NCBI GenBank assembly: GCA_011523285.1
Contig: WTHC01000014.1
Coordinates: forward strand, 1-32,826
Direction of reading: 5' to 3'
Length of the DNA: 32,826 nucleotides
Source: Nitrosopumilaceae archaeon
Lineage (GTDB): Archaea; Thermoproteota; Nitrososphaeria; Nitrososphaerales; Nitrosopumilaceae
Shown: piece after piece, positions 1 through 8,506 of the stretch
Layout of the letters: each line of letters opens with the position of its first letter
How positions within the stretch are numbered: the stretch's first letter is position 1
Notes under the pieces: model-generated
Told to the model about the DNA's origin: nothing
Databases searched by the model: none
Seen by the model: only the letters and a program-made list of their open reading frames with translations
Made by a program: the position numbers and the translations under genes

Positions 1-87
1 CTTCATGATTGATATTATAATAACACATATTTAATTATAGAATATTCTCGCTAGATTTTTATTTGGAAATTATCTTTATTTATTGTT
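1..87 (+). other. Upstream region of rpo3, no gene seen
   Basis: This is an AT-rich leader with no supported coding sequence. In many archaea rpo3 follows uS13-uS4-uS11, but no end of such a gene is recognisable here. A weak TATA-like stretch (ttttatttgg, around 58-67) lies about 26 bases before the TTG start of rpo3 and could serve a leaderless transcript. This assignment is tentative. Confidence 0.3.
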
Positions 88-723
88 TTGTCATTAAAGG
101 TTATTGAACATAATACGAATACGATATCTGTGAAGTTGAGTAATATACCGTTACAATATGCAAATGCGTTAAGACGGATTTGTTTAAATGGGATCCCAAT
201 ATTTGCCATTGATACAATAAATATAATTGAAAATTCATCTGTTTTGGCCGATGAGGGACTGGCACATAGATTAGCTTTAATACCTTTAAAAACACCGATA
301 TCAAGATTTAATGAGCCTGCAAAATGTGATTGTAATAATGAATCTGGATGCTCTAACTGCAGAGTTATTCTTATGATCGATTCCACAGATAACAATAAAA
401 CAAGAACTATAATGTCAAGTGAGATTATTTCTGAAAACGACGATGTAGAACCAACATCAAAAAATGTGCCAATAGTAGATCTTGCTATAGGACAACGGCT
501 AAAAGTTGAAGCATACGCACGTTTAGGACGAGGTACGAATCATGCAAAATGGAACTCTGCTAATGTTTCCATTTTAACCAACACAGATAAAGAAAATGAA
601 TATATATTAACTATAGAAAGTACTGGTTCATTAACACCAATGCAATTAATTAGCGAAGGCATCAAAGAATTAACTAATAGGCTACAAGAATTTAAAGAAA
701 CTATTAATAAAATGGAGTTATAA
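88..723 (+). CDS. rpo3: DNA-directed RNA polymerase subunit Rpo3 (RpoD, subunit D)
   Basis: Rpo3 is the archaeal alpha/Rpb3-like assembly subunit; it dimerises with Rpo11 to nucleate RNA polymerase. The family core is seen in PLQYANALRRI (about 21-31) and in DEGLAHRLALIPL (about 55-67). A four-cysteine cluster, C80, C82, C88 and C91 (CxCx5CxxC), resembles the zinc loop of eukaryotic Rpb3. At 211 aa the protein is shorter than Sulfolobus-type Rpo3 (about 265 aa), and the separate Fe-S domain appears to be missing. The start is TTG followed directly by SLKVIE, which fits the family N-terminus. It heads the rpo3-eL18-uL13-uS9 cluster, a classic archaeal arrangement. Confidence 0.95.
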   Translation: MSLKVIEHNTNTISVKLSNIPLQYANALRRICLNGIPIFAIDTINIIENSSVLADEGLAHRLALIPLKTPISRFNEPAKCDCNNESGCSNCRVILMIDSTDNNKTRTIMSSEIISENDDVEPTSKNVPIVDLAIGQRLKVEAYARLGRGTNHAKWNSANVSILTNTDKENEYILTIESTGSLTPMQLISEGIKELTNRLQEFKETINKMEL

Positions 724-758
724 AATACATATAATGTATAGAGCTGTTGTTTATTAAA

Positions 759-1103
759 ATGTCATACCAAACCAATCTTTCTACAATAAAAGAACTAAAA
801 ACAGCTCACAGAATTAATGATGCGGCAATTTGGTTGAAGCTTTCTAAATTAATTAAATCGTCATCTAAAAATAATGTTATAAATATTAACAAAATAGACA
901 AATATACACAAGAAAATGATATAATAATTTGTCCTTGTAAAGTGCTTGGGAATGGAACGATGTCTCATAAAATAACATTGGCTTCGTTTGGTATTTCACT
1001 TACAGCAGTAAACAAAATTATATATTCTGGTGGAAAGGTTGTTGATTTTCCATACATGATAAATAAATTTCCCACTGGCAAAGGTGTTAGGATAATTGAA
1101 TGA
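759..1103 (+). CDS. rpl18e: Large ribosomal subunit protein eL18 (L18e)
   Basis: This is a protein of the large ribosomal subunit found in archaea and eukaryotes. The central PCKVLGNG and the end segment MINKFPTGKGVRIIE are typical of archaeal eL18. I chose ATG at 759 (114 aa) over the TTG at 747, because MSYQTNLSTI is a normal N-terminus and the upstream codons add nothing conserved. It sits 35 bases after rpo3 and just before uL13 in the usual archaeal order, so co-transcription is likely. Confidence 0.92.
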   Translation: MSYQTNLSTIKELKTAHRINDAAIWLKLSKLIKSSSKNNVININKIDKYTQENDIIICPCKVLGNGTMSHKITLASFGISLTAVNKIIYSGGKVVDFPYMINKFPTGKGVRIIE

Positions 1104-1116
1104 AATTAATAACGAT

Positions 1117-1542
1117 ATGCCTAAATCAGTTGTTATAGATGGAACTAATTTGGTAGCTGGAAGATTAAGCTCACGAGTAGCAAAGTTATTGTTACTTGGA
1201 AAAAATATATCTATAATAAATTGTGAGAAAATAATGATAAGCGGAAATAAAAGGTCCATAATTGGAGAATATAAACAATACCTAAAAATTTCCAGTATAA
1301 TAAATCCCAAACATGGTCCATTCCATTCAAGAAGACCAGACACCATAATGCGTAAAATGATAAGGGGTATGTTACCAAAAAATAAAGCGACTGGAAAAAA
1401 TGCTTTCAAAAGGTTGCGCACATATATTGGATCTCCAACTAAAACTAGAAATATGGAAAAGATAAAATTAGATAAAACAGAAATTACGAAGGCACCTATG
1501 CATTATACAAGTATGTTAGAACTAGGTAAAAATGTGGGTTAG
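1117..1542 (+). CDS. rpl13: Large ribosomal subunit protein uL13
   Basis: uL13 is a universal protein of the large subunit. Family features include VIDGTNLVAGRLSSRVAK at the N-terminus and GPFHSRRPDTIMRKMIRGML in the middle, the latter being the archaeal/eukaryotic form. The longest ORF begins with TTG at 1096, inside the end of eL18, but ATG at 1117 gives MPKSVVIDGTN, which matches the family start, and a 141-aa product of normal length. It is followed by uS9 after 6 bases, consistent with one operon. Confidence 0.93.
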   Translation: MPKSVVIDGTNLVAGRLSSRVAKLLLLGKNISIINCEKIMISGNKRSIIGEYKQYLKISSIINPKHGPFHSRRPDTIMRKMIRGMLPKNKATGKNAFKRLRTYIGSPTKTRNMEKIKLDKTEITKAPMHYTSMLELGKNVG

Positions 1543-1548
1543 TTATAA

Positions 1549-1992
1549 ATGACAAAAAAAGAGCTTTATTTTGCTACAAAAAAAACTGCTAATGCACATG
1601 CATACATTACAAAGGGGATTGGAGAAATTAGAATAAATAACAAACCAATAGAAATGATTCAGCATGAAACTGCACGAGAAGTGATGCTTTCACCACTAGA
1701 AATTTCTGGAGACCTACGCAATAAAATAAACATATCAATTAGAGTAAAAGGCGGCGGCTTCATGGGGCAAGCTGTAGCAGTAGCAACAGTCATATCAAGA
1801 ACACTAGTAGGTTTAACAAAATCTAAAAAAGAACCCAGAGATCATCCATTATCTAAATCATCTCGCGAAGAATTAAGAAAACGAATAACTGATTTTGACA
1901 AATATCTTATTAGTGGAGATGCACGTAGTAAAGAACCAAAGAAGTTTGGAGGCCCAGGAGCACGAAGGCGTAAACAAAAATCATATAGGTAA
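1549..1992 (+). CDS. rps9: Small ribosomal subunit protein uS9
   Basis: uS9 lies in the small-subunit head and its C-terminal tail reaches the P-site tRNA. The sequence shows the family glycine-rich segment VKGGGFMGQAVAVA (about 66-79) and ends in the diagnostic basic tail RRRKQKSYR. The length of 147 aa is normal for archaea. It begins at ATG 1549, just after uL13. In many archaea rpo10 (rpoN) follows immediately, but here a nucleotidyltransferase begins two bases after the uS9 stop. Confidence 0.95.
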   Translation: MTKKELYFATKKTANAHAYITKGIGEIRINNKPIEMIQHETAREVMLSPLEISGDLRNKINISIRVKGGGFMGQAVAVATVISRTLVGLTKSKKEPRDHPLSKSSREELRKRITDFDKYLISGDARSKEPKKFGGPGARRRKQKSYR

Positions 1993-1994
1993 TA

Positions 1995-2720
1995 TTGAAA
2001 GCAATAATTTTATCTGGAGGAAGTGGTTTAAGAGGACGTCCTTTTACAAAATTTATACCTAAAGCTATGATTCCATGTAATGGAAAACCAGCTATATATT
2101 ATATTGTTAAACATATCATCCACTTTAAATTAATTGACGAAATTATAATAATAACAAATTTAAGAGGATTAGGCGGTCAAATATATAATTACTTTCATAA
2201 CACCAAATATGAAGAAAGAATCACATTTATACAAGATTCTCAAAAGGGGACTGCTGGAGATCTCAATTGTGTATCTAAAGAAAAAATATCAAATCCATTT
2301 GTATTGTGGTTTGCCGACAATTTATGTGCTATAGATATTCATAAAATGAAATCATGTTTTGATAAAACGAATAGCTATGTATGCATAGCTACTAGTAATA
2401 AAAAACAAGAAAAAACAGGCTTTGCAAAATTAGAAAATAATATGATAAAACAATTTGAAGAAAAACCATTAATGAAATTACAGTTAGAAGAATGTTTAGG
2501 CATTTACATTATGAATAGAGATGTTTTAGACATGACGCATAAATTAATGTGGAAGGATAACATTAATTTATCATATGATGTATTACAAAAATTGGTAAAA
2601 TGTAAAAACATAAGTTCGTTTAATATTGAAAATCAACAATGGATAGATGTTGAATCTCCAGCAATGGTTGCATATAACACAGAATTAGTTACTACGGTTA
2701 CAAAATTGATGGAACATTAG
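1995..2720 (+). CDS. Sugar-phosphate nucleotidyltransferase family protein
   Basis: This is a GT-A-like nucleotidyltransferase of the kind that activates a sugar phosphate as an NDP-sugar. The N-terminal signature is GGSGLRGRPFTKFIPKAMIP, equivalent to the usual GGxGTRLxPLTxxxPKxMxP, but the normal Thr and Leu are replaced by Leu and Gly; the Arg and PKAM lysine remain. Further features are GKPAIYYIV (helix after the loop), a WFADNL segment in the position of the metal-binding D-N, and GFAKLEN / FEEKP later on. The 241 residues match a catalytic domain only; there is no left-handed beta-helix. It starts at TTG two bases after uS9, so it may be translationally coupled. The sugar substrate cannot be told from sequence. 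Confidence 0.82.
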   Translation: MKAIILSGGSGLRGRPFTKFIPKAMIPCNGKPAIYYIVKHIIHFKLIDEIIIITNLRGLGGQIYNYFHNTKYEERITFIQDSQKGTAGDLNCVSKEKISNPFVLWFADNLCAIDIHKMKSCFDKTNSYVCIATSNKKQEKTGFAKLENNMIKQFEEKPLMKLQLEECLGIYIMNRDVLDMTHKLMWKDNINLSYDVLQKLVKCKNISSFNIENQQWIDVESPAMVAYNTELVTTVTKLMEH

Positions 2721-3282
2721 AAATATTTTCATATTCGGATATTTTATCTTCATACTTCATTGTAAATGCAATGTTATCTAATCCTGACATGAGGTTTTGT
2801 TTCTTTTCTACATCAATTACAAATTTTACACGTTCAGATCCAAATTCAATTATTTGTTGTGGCAAATTAACTTTGACATATGATTCAAATTTCATTAATT
2901 TATTTATTATTTCACCATTAAGTTGGATAGGCAATAAACCATTTTGAAAGCAATTATCATAAAAAATATCTGCAAAAGAAGTAGCAATAACTACTTCAAA
3001 ACCATAATCAATTATAGCCCACACTGCATGCTCTCTACTTGAACCACATCCAAAATTATCTCGAGAGACTAAAATTTTGGAGTTTCTATATAAAGATTTG
3101 TTTAAAACAAAATTTGGTTTTTTATCACCATGTAGATTAAACCTCCAATTATAAAAAAGGTATTTGCCGAAACCTGTCTTTGTGACTAACTTCAAAAATT
3201 GTTTTGGTACTATTTGATCTGTATCCACATTTATTTTATCTAGCGGAGTTATTATACTCCTCACAAATTTAAAATTTTTCAT
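2698..3282 (-). CDS. leuD: 3-isopropylmalate dehydratase small subunit, bacterial-type LeuD
   Basis: LeuD pairs with LeuC to isomerise 2-isopropylmalate to 3-isopropylmalate in leucine synthesis. The 194-aa length and the motifs VDTDQIVPKQFLK (about 19-31), GFGKYLFYNWRF and [15 protein letters not shown] mark the longer, bacterial-type small subunit and not the roughly 160-aa archaeal form. It follows leuC by 9 bases on the same strand and is the last gene of a four-gene run. Its 3' end overlaps the convergent nucleotidyltransferase gene by 23 bases. Confidence 0.95.
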   Translation of the reverse strand: MKNFKFVRSIITPLDKINVDTDQIVPKQFLKLVTKTGFGKYLFYNWRFNLHGDKKPNFVLNKSLYRNSKILVSRDNFGCGSSREHAVWAIIDYGFEVVIATSFADIFYDNCFQNGLLPIQLNGEIINKLMKFESYVKVNLPQQIIEFGSERVKFVIDVEKKQNLMSGLDNIAFTMKYEDKISEYENISNVPSIL

Positions 3283-3291
3283 TTTATCTTT

Positions 3292-4698
3292 TCACATCAA
3301 TTCACGTACATCTACTAAATGACCTTTTAATGCAGCTGCAGCTGCCATTATTGGACTTACTAGATGAGTACGGCCACCAACACCTTGCCGTCCTTCAAAA
3401 TTTCTGTTGGATGTACTCGCACAACGTTCTCCTGGCAATAAGAAATCATTATTCATACCTAGACACATACTACATCCAGATTCTCTCCATTCAAAATTGG
3501 CATCTTTGAATATTTTATGTAATCCTAATGTTTCAGCTTGTTTTTTTACTAATTGAGAACCTGGAACAATTATTGCTTTAACAGTAGGGAACACTTTTCG
3601 TCCTTTTACTATTTTAGAAACTTCAATCAAATCTTCTAGTCTAGAATTAGTACAAGATCCAATGAACACTCTATCTATTGTAATTTCATTGATAGGCGTG
3701 CCTGGTTTCAAACCCATGTATTTTAGTGCATTTTCAACTTCAAGTCTATTATGATCACTTTCAGAATATTGTTCTGGGAATGGAATTTTTGAATTAATAT
3801 CAGATACCATAGATGGATTAGTCCCCCAACTTACTTGTGGAGATATGTTACTTATTTCAATATCAATTTTTTTATCAAATTTGGCATTAGGATCTGAATA
3901 TAAATATGATTTCCAATAATCAATCAAAGCATCGTAATTATGAGGGATATATTTTTTATCACGTAGATAGTCAAATGTTTTTTGATCTGGAGCCACGATA
4001 CCAGCTCTAGCTCCAGCTTCTATTGACATATTACACATAGTCATCCTTTGTGCCATGGAGAAGTTTATTACAACATCCCCAGAGTATTCAACTACAGTTC
4101 CAGCACCGCCTGATGTTCCAATAGATCTGATTATAAATAATATGATATCTTTAGCTGTTATAGCTGGTTTTTGTTTTCCACTTATAGTGATTTTAAATGA
4201 TTTAGATTTTTGCATCCATATAGTTTGTGTTGCTAATACATGCTCTACTTCACTAGTACCTATACCAAATGCAAGAGTTCCAAATGCACCATGTGTAGAA
4301 GTATGACTGTCACCGCATACAATTGTAGTACCAGGTAAAGTAATGCCCAGCTGCGGGCCAATAACATGTACAATTCCTTGATCCGGACTGTTCATACCAA
4401 ATAATTTTATACCAAAATATTTACAATTATTTTCTAATGTATTAATTTGAATGCTAGAAACCTTGTCAACCATTGGTAAGGATCTGTCTGTGGTAGGAAT
4501 ATTATGATCTACTGTGGCAATAGTTAAATCTGGCCTACGTACTTGCCGTTTGTTTAATCGCAAACCATCAAATGCTTGTGGAGAAGTAACTTCATGAAGA
4601 AAATGTCTATCTACATATAGTAAATGTGATTGGTTTCGTGTGGCAATTATGTGCGAGTCAAAAATTTTTTCGTATAGTGTTTTTGGCATTGTTGTCAC
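3292..4698 (-). CDS. leuC: 3-isopropylmalate dehydratase large subunit, bacterial-type LeuC
   Basis: This is the catalytic Fe-S subunit of isopropylmalate isomerase. The 468-aa length matches bacterial LeuC. Family signatures are [17 protein letters not shown] (about 27-43), [13 protein letters not shown] (about 128-140) and the [4Fe-4S] cysteines C349 (IGSCTNSR), C409 and C412 (GCSMCLGMN). The GTG start at 4698 overlaps the stop of the upstream small-subunit gene by four bases (GTGA), suggesting coupled translation; an ATG three codons downstream is the alternative. It lies between the archaeal-type pair and its partner leuD. Confidence 0.96.
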   Translation of the reverse strand: MTTMPKTLYEKIFDSHIIATRNQSHLLYVDRHFLHEVTSPQAFDGLRLNKRQVRRPDLTIATVDHNIPTTDRSLPMVDKVSSIQINTLENNCKYFGIKLFGMNSPDQGIVHVIGPQLGITLPGTTIVCGDSHTSTHGAFGTLAFGIGTSEVEHVLATQTIWMQKSKSFKITISGKQKPAITAKDIILFIIRSIGTSGGAGTVVEYSGDVVINFSMAQRMTMCNMSIEAGARAGIVAPDQKTFDYLRDKKYIPHNYDALIDYWKSYLYSDPNAKFDKKIDIEISNISPQVSWGTNPSMVSDINSKIPFPEQYSESDHNRLEVENALKYMGLKPGTPINEITIDRVFIGSCTNSRLEDLIEVSKIVKGRKVFPTVKAIIVPGSQLVKKQAETLGLHKIFKDANFEWRESGCSMCLGMNNDFLLPGERCASTSNRNFEGRQGVGGRTHLVSPIMAAAAALKGHLVDVRELM

Positions 4699-5177
4699 AT
4701 GTCTAATTTAAAAATGCCTCCGGCATCTATAATTTTCTTTATTAAGTATGAGAATGGTTTGGTTGAGTACGTTTTTGATGTGGTTAAATTTTTTATTTTG
4801 TTATTTTGTATATCAATATTAAGTTCATCACCATCATTAATACCATCGTATGTATTTTGATCTATTTCAACTGGTATGATAAATGCACCATCAATTGCAT
4901 TTCTATAAAAAATTCTTGCAAACGAAAGTGCTAAAATTATCTTAATACCTGAAAATGATAATGCGATGGGAGCATGTTCTCTACTTGAACCACATCCAAA
5001 ATTGTGTCCGGCTATTATAAAACTACAATCTTTTGTTTTATTACTAAAATTTGGATCAAGTCCTTCCATAGCATGTTTAGCAAGTTCTTCATATTCATGT
5101 AATTTAAGATACTTGCCAGGAATTATACTATCTGTGTCTATGTTATTACTTTTGTATGCTATTACTCTACTAATCAA
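4695..5177 (-). CDS. Archaeal-type homoaconitase / isopropylmalate dehydratase small subunit
   Basis: This is the swivel subunit of an archaeal-type isomerase. The 160-aa length, [13 protein letters not shown] (about 11-23), HAMEGLDP and [15 protein letters not shown] define the short archaeal form. The substrate-specificity loop reads YLKL; in methanogen enzymes this loop differs between homoaconitase and isopropylmalate isomerase, so this sequence does not settle the substrate. Because a complete bacterial-type LeuCD follows in the same operon, my inference is a role in lysine synthesis through 2-aminoadipate (LysU-like). The start is TTG, one base after the stop of the large subunit. Confidence 0.88.
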   Translation of the reverse strand: MISRVIAYKSNNIDTDSIIPGKYLKLHEYEELAKHAMEGLDPNFSNKTKDCSFIIAGHNFGCGSSREHAPIALSFSGIKIILALSFARIFYRNAIDGAFIIPVEIDQNTYDGINDGDELNIDIQNNKIKNLTTSKTYSTKPFSYLIKKIIDAGGIFKLDM

Positions 5178-5178
5178 T

Positions 5179-6447
5179 TTAGATCTCTCTTGGGTCTGTT
5201 ATCTTTCCAGTTATTGCCGAAGCCGCAACAACCATAGGAGATGCCAGATATGTTTGAGATTTTTTATGACCCATCCTGCCAGGGAAATTTCTATTAGTAG
5301 TGCTAATACATATTTCATTTTCAGACAGTACTCCCATATGTGCACCACAACATGCACCACATGTAGGAGGGGCCACCGTAGCTCCAGAATCTATGAAGAT
5401 TTTTATGAATCCACAATCCATGGCTTTTTTATAAATAGACATTGAAGAAGGCAGTATTTCAGTTCTAATTTTTACCTTACGTCCATTTAAAATTTTAGCT
5501 GCCACTGCAAGATCTTCTAGTTTTGCGCCAGTACAAGAACCTATATATGCTTTATCAAGCTCGATGGAGCTACAATCATGAGCAACTGCTATATTCTGTG
5601 GGGAAAATGGTTTTGCAACAACAGGTTCAAGATCATCTGCATTATATTCGAATGTTTTGTGATAGGTGGAATCTACATCTCCTTTAATTAAATTAAGGTT
5701 ATGTACGCCTCGTTCATTAATATAATCAACAACTTTGGTATCTGGTTCTATTATCGCGTTCTTTGCGCCAGCCTCCGTACTCATATTTGTTAGCGTGAGC
5801 CTTTCATCTATGGACATTTCTTTAATTCCATGCCCACCGAATTGCATTGTTCTATATGTACAGAAATTTGTTCCAATATCACCAATGATTTTTAAGATAA
5901 AATCTTTGGCCATAATATGGTTTGGAAGAGAACCGTCTAATTTGAAATAAATAGTTTCTGGTACTTTGATCCATATTTTGCCTTTTAATAATATATAAGC
6001 CATATCAGTGTGTCCAAAACCACATGCAAAAGCTCCCAATGCACCAGTAGTATTTGTGTGAGAATCTCCTCCAGCATATACTTCTCCTGGAAGTACTAGC
6101 GCTTCTTCATGAGATAAGGTATGGCATATACCATACTGCCCAATACCATATTTGAAATGTTTTTTAATACCATATTTTGATGTGAAATCTGAAAGTTTTT
6201 TTATATTTTCTGCAGATACTTCGTCAGGGGATGGTACAAAATGATCTTCAGTAACCCATACACGGTCAGGATCATAAATTGAACTTACATCAATACCTTG
6301 TTTTTGTAGTTTATCGAATACCTTAATAACTCCTGGCCCAGAAACATCATGCAACATTACTTTATCTACATTCACAAATACTACATCATGTGGAGATACT
6401 TCATGTTTATTAGATGCATTTGAAATTATTTTTTCAGTTATATTCAT
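5179..6447 (-). CDS. Archaeal-type homoaconitase / isopropylmalate dehydratase large subunit
   Basis: This is an aconitase-superfamily large subunit of the short archaeal class (422 aa against about 466 for bacterial LeuC). The [4Fe-4S] ligands are C305 (YIGSCTGAK), C363 and C366 (PTCGACCGAH). Other signatures are AGGDSHTNTTGALGAFA (about 125-141), MSTEAGAKNAIIEPD and STTNRNFPGRMG near the C-terminus. It is the first gene of the run and is followed by its small subunit, then leuC and leuD. It is probably the homoaconitase of the LysW-type lysine pathway, or a second isopropylmalate isomerase; sequence alone does not decide. Confidence 0.9.
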   Translation of the reverse strand: MNITEKIISNASNKHEVSPHDVVFVNVDKVMLHDVSGPGVIKVFDKLQKQGIDVSSIYDPDRVWVTEDHFVPSPDEVSAENIKKLSDFTSKYGIKKHFKYGIGQYGICHTLSHEEALVLPGEVYAGGDSHTNTTGALGAFACGFGHTDMAYILLKGKIWIKVPETIYFKLDGSLPNHIMAKDFILKIIGDIGTNFCTYRTMQFGGHGIKEMSIDERLTLTNMSTEAGAKNAIIEPDTKVVDYINERGVHNLNLIKGDVDSTYHKTFEYNADDLEPVVAKPFSPQNIAVAHDCSSIELDKAYIGSCTGAKLEDLAVAAKILNGRKVKIRTEILPSSMSIYKKAMDCGFIKIFIDSGATVAPPTCGACCGAHMGVLSENEICISTTNRNFPGRMGHKKSQTYLASPMVVAASAITGKITDPREI

Positions 6448-6494
6448 ACATGATCAAAACATTTTTTAGATTAAAATCTTTCAACATCAAGATA

Positions 6495-7274
6495 TTGTTA
6501 TTAGAAATACGAACTATAACAATGGATAATAAAAAAAGTACATTTAATTTATTTAATGAGATCTGCAAAACACTTAAACGTAAAAAAATCACTGTTAAAA
6601 ACAGAGACATAATAGCTATCGCTAGTAAATACATTGCACGTGCACAAGGAAGAGTACTCGATCTAAATTCTATAAATGTATCAAGTATGGGAGATAAATT
6701 ATCTAAAAAATTTAAAATAAACCCGAAAATAGCCGAAGCTATTTTTAGAGAATCAAATGTTATTTTTGGAGGAGTTAATGGATATATAATGTCTGCATTT
6801 AATGGTATGCTAGTACCTAATGCCGGTATAGATAAGTCAAATATAACAAATGGTAAGATTATATTATATCCCTACGATCCGTTTTCTATAGCAGAGCAAC
6901 TACGAAGGAATTTTTTTTTGAAATATCTAATTAATGTAGGAATTATTATTACAGATAGCAGACTCATGCCAGCTAGAATTGGCACTACAGGAATAGCAAT
7001 AGCATGTGCTGGAATAAATCCAATTTGGGATAGAAGGTCAGATCTAGATTTAAATGGCAATTCATTAAAAGTTACCATGCAAGCTACTGCAGATAGTCTA
7101 TCATCAATAACAAATTATATGATGGGAGAAGGTGCAGATTCAAAACCCATAGCGATAATTCGTAATTCAAATGTCAAAATTGTTAGCAAAATTATCAAAT
7201 ATTATGAAATGAATATACCGTATGAGCAATGTATATACATTCGTGGTTTAAACTCATCTACATTTAACGTTTAA
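6495..7274 (+). CDS. cofE: Coenzyme F420:L-glutamate ligase family protein (CofE-like)
   Basis: CofE adds glutamate to F420-0 using GTP. The family pattern is visible: DIIAIASKYIARAQGRV (equivalent to DIIVIASKIVSKAEGRV), VPNAGIDKSN and ITDSRLMPARIGTTGIAIA. About 260 residues match the CofE catalytic domain; there is no fused nitroreductase-like domain. The start is uncertain. ATG 6522 would lose the first beta strand, while ATG 6450 would begin 2 bases from the divergent homoaconitase start. TTG 6495 gives MLLEIRTITM, which aligns with the family N-terminus, and TTG starts are common here. The metal/GTP-site residues were not checked one by one. Confidence 0.83.
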   Translation: MLLEIRTITMDNKKSTFNLFNEICKTLKRKKITVKNRDIIAIASKYIARAQGRVLDLNSINVSSMGDKLSKKFKINPKIAEAIFRESNVIFGGVNGYIMSAFNGMLVPNAGIDKSNITNGKIILYPYDPFSIAEQLRRNFFLKYLINVGIIITDSRLMPARIGTTGIAIACAGINPIWDRRSDLDLNGNSLKVTMQATADSLSSITNYMMGEGADSKPIAIIRNSNVKIVSKIIKYYEMNIPYEQCIYIRGLNSSTFNV

Positions 7275-7307
7275 CATAAATTTATCTATGTTATATGAAT
7301 TTTATCT

Positions 7308-7856
7308 ATGGAATATTTTACCAAATATCCTAAAATAATATATTTACATAATGGGATTACAGAGAAAATACATGCAGATACCAAAAATGGCGTGGAACAA
7401 TTAACAATAATTGTGAAAAAAAACATAAATGAATTATTGAGAGTATTTGCAGATGAAGGTTTTACCAAAGTTAAATTCGAACATAAAAAACCATTTCAAA
7501 TTGGTAATGGTCTCTCATTAAGGCTGGACAAACCATGGGAGCTTCATGTAAGATTAGTTGAAATGAAAAAAGATATAATAGCAATATACGCAGAAGTTGA
7601 AGTGTCTCGCGATTATTTACAACATCTATTTTCACAAAGAACTCCTGTGATATATGAAATAGTAAATCTGATGAAGAAATATGAAATAGATTATAAAATT
7701 TGGAATGATAGAATAAAAAAATATGCACATAAAGTTTTGGAAGATTATAAAATAAGGCTAGATACACAAATACCAGTGTTTGCATGGAAACCCATGGTCT
7801 TTGTGATCGCAACAGTAGGGATCTTGTATTTGTGGAAATATGTGAACACAATTTAG
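7308..7856 (+). CDS. Unrecognised protein with C-terminal membrane anchor
   Basis: I do not recognise this 182-aa protein. The first 150 residues are hydrophilic and rich in charged alternating segments, for example LHVRLVEMKKDIIAIYAEVEVS (22 residues around 80-101, beta-like). A single hydrophobic stretch near the end (about 159-175, MVFVIATVGILYLW) is followed by only a few residues, so it looks tail-anchored with the bulk in the cytoplasm. It begins at ATG 7308, 33 bases after cofE, and is followed by another unknown gene on the same strand. Likely a lineage-specific conserved protein. Confidence 0.7.
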   Translation: MEYFTKYPKIIYLHNGITEKIHADTKNGVEQLTIIVKKNINELLRVFADEGFTKVKFEHKKPFQIGNGLSLRLDKPWELHVRLVEMKKDIIAIYAEVEVSRDYLQHLFSQRTPVIYEIVNLMKKYEIDYKIWNDRIKKYAHKVLEDYKIRLDTQIPVFAWKPMVFVIATVGILYLWKYVNTI

Positions 7857-7889
7857 ATAGAGCATATGTATACTTAATTTAATGATAAA

Positions 7890-8405
7890 TTGTTGATCAC
7901 AGAATTAATTCATTGTGGGATATCGCCGTGGGAGGTAGAAGTTTTATATGAAATATTAAGTACAAAATTTTCTGTGTCTACAAAAGAGATAAAAACAGAC
8001 GATGATTTTTTGAGTAAGATAGACTTAATTATACCAATTGCATTTCATGATTTTTTCGATTGGTTTGGTTTGAGATATTGGGACAAAATGAAGTTTATAT
8101 TCAAAGAAATGAAAAGAAGAAGAGGGAAAAATAATACCATAAAAATAATAATTGGTTTTATTAATTCAATGAAAATCAGGTTCATTTTAGACACTTTGGA
8201 TGTAAATAAATTTAACATTGCCGTAGATAAAATTAATTTCATATTAGAATTATTACCATATCATTTAGATGTAGAAAAATTTCCGAACGATGTAATAGAA
8301 ATGCAATATATTTTTGACGATCATGAAAATAGATGGATAGCGAATGCTGTAACTCCCAAAAAAACATTTTCATTCATAGATAAATCATGGAAATCATTAG
8401 GGTAG
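7890..8405 (+). CDS. Unrecognised soluble protein, 171 aa
   Basis: There is no recognisable family. The protein starts with tandem TTG codons (MLITELIHCGISPWEVE), has a tryptophan/phenylalanine-rich segment FHDFFDWFGLRYW (about 52-64) followed by a very basic stretch KRRRGKNN, and ends KTFSFIDKSWKSLG. There is no signal peptide or membrane segment. Its position 33 bases after the tail-anchored gene suggests the pair may work together. It ends against the convergent 2-oxoacid oxidoreductase beta gene, with about 100 bases of AT-rich non-coding DNA between them. Confidence 0.65.
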   Translation: MLITELIHCGISPWEVEVLYEILSTKFSVSTKEIKTDDDFLSKIDLIIPIAFHDFFDWFGLRYWDKMKFIFKEMKRRRGKNNTIKIIIGFINSMKIRFILDTLDVNKFNIAVDKINFILELLPYHLDVEKFPNDVIEMQYIFDDHENRWIANAVTPKKTFSFIDKSWKSLG

Positions 8406-8506
8406 ACAATTTGTACTATGTTTAAATGTTAAAATATTCTGCGTCAACATCAAAATGATCAGAATTAATAAAAGTTGAATTATATTGTAATGATTAAATG
8501 TTAATT

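Noticed and set aside
996-1421. 141-aa minus-strand ORF opposite eL18 and uL13
   Set aside because: It is a shadow of two confidently identified ribosomal protein genes, with no recognisable motif.
4966-5445. 159-aa plus-strand ORF opposite the archaeal-type dehydratase genes
   Set aside because: It is opposite two well-supported genes; its composition is that of an antisense frame.
8406-8506. Possible small RNA in the AT-rich gap between two convergent genes
   Set aside because: Only a loose repeat of aaatgtta is visible; there are no C/D or H/ACA boxes or promoter that I can support.
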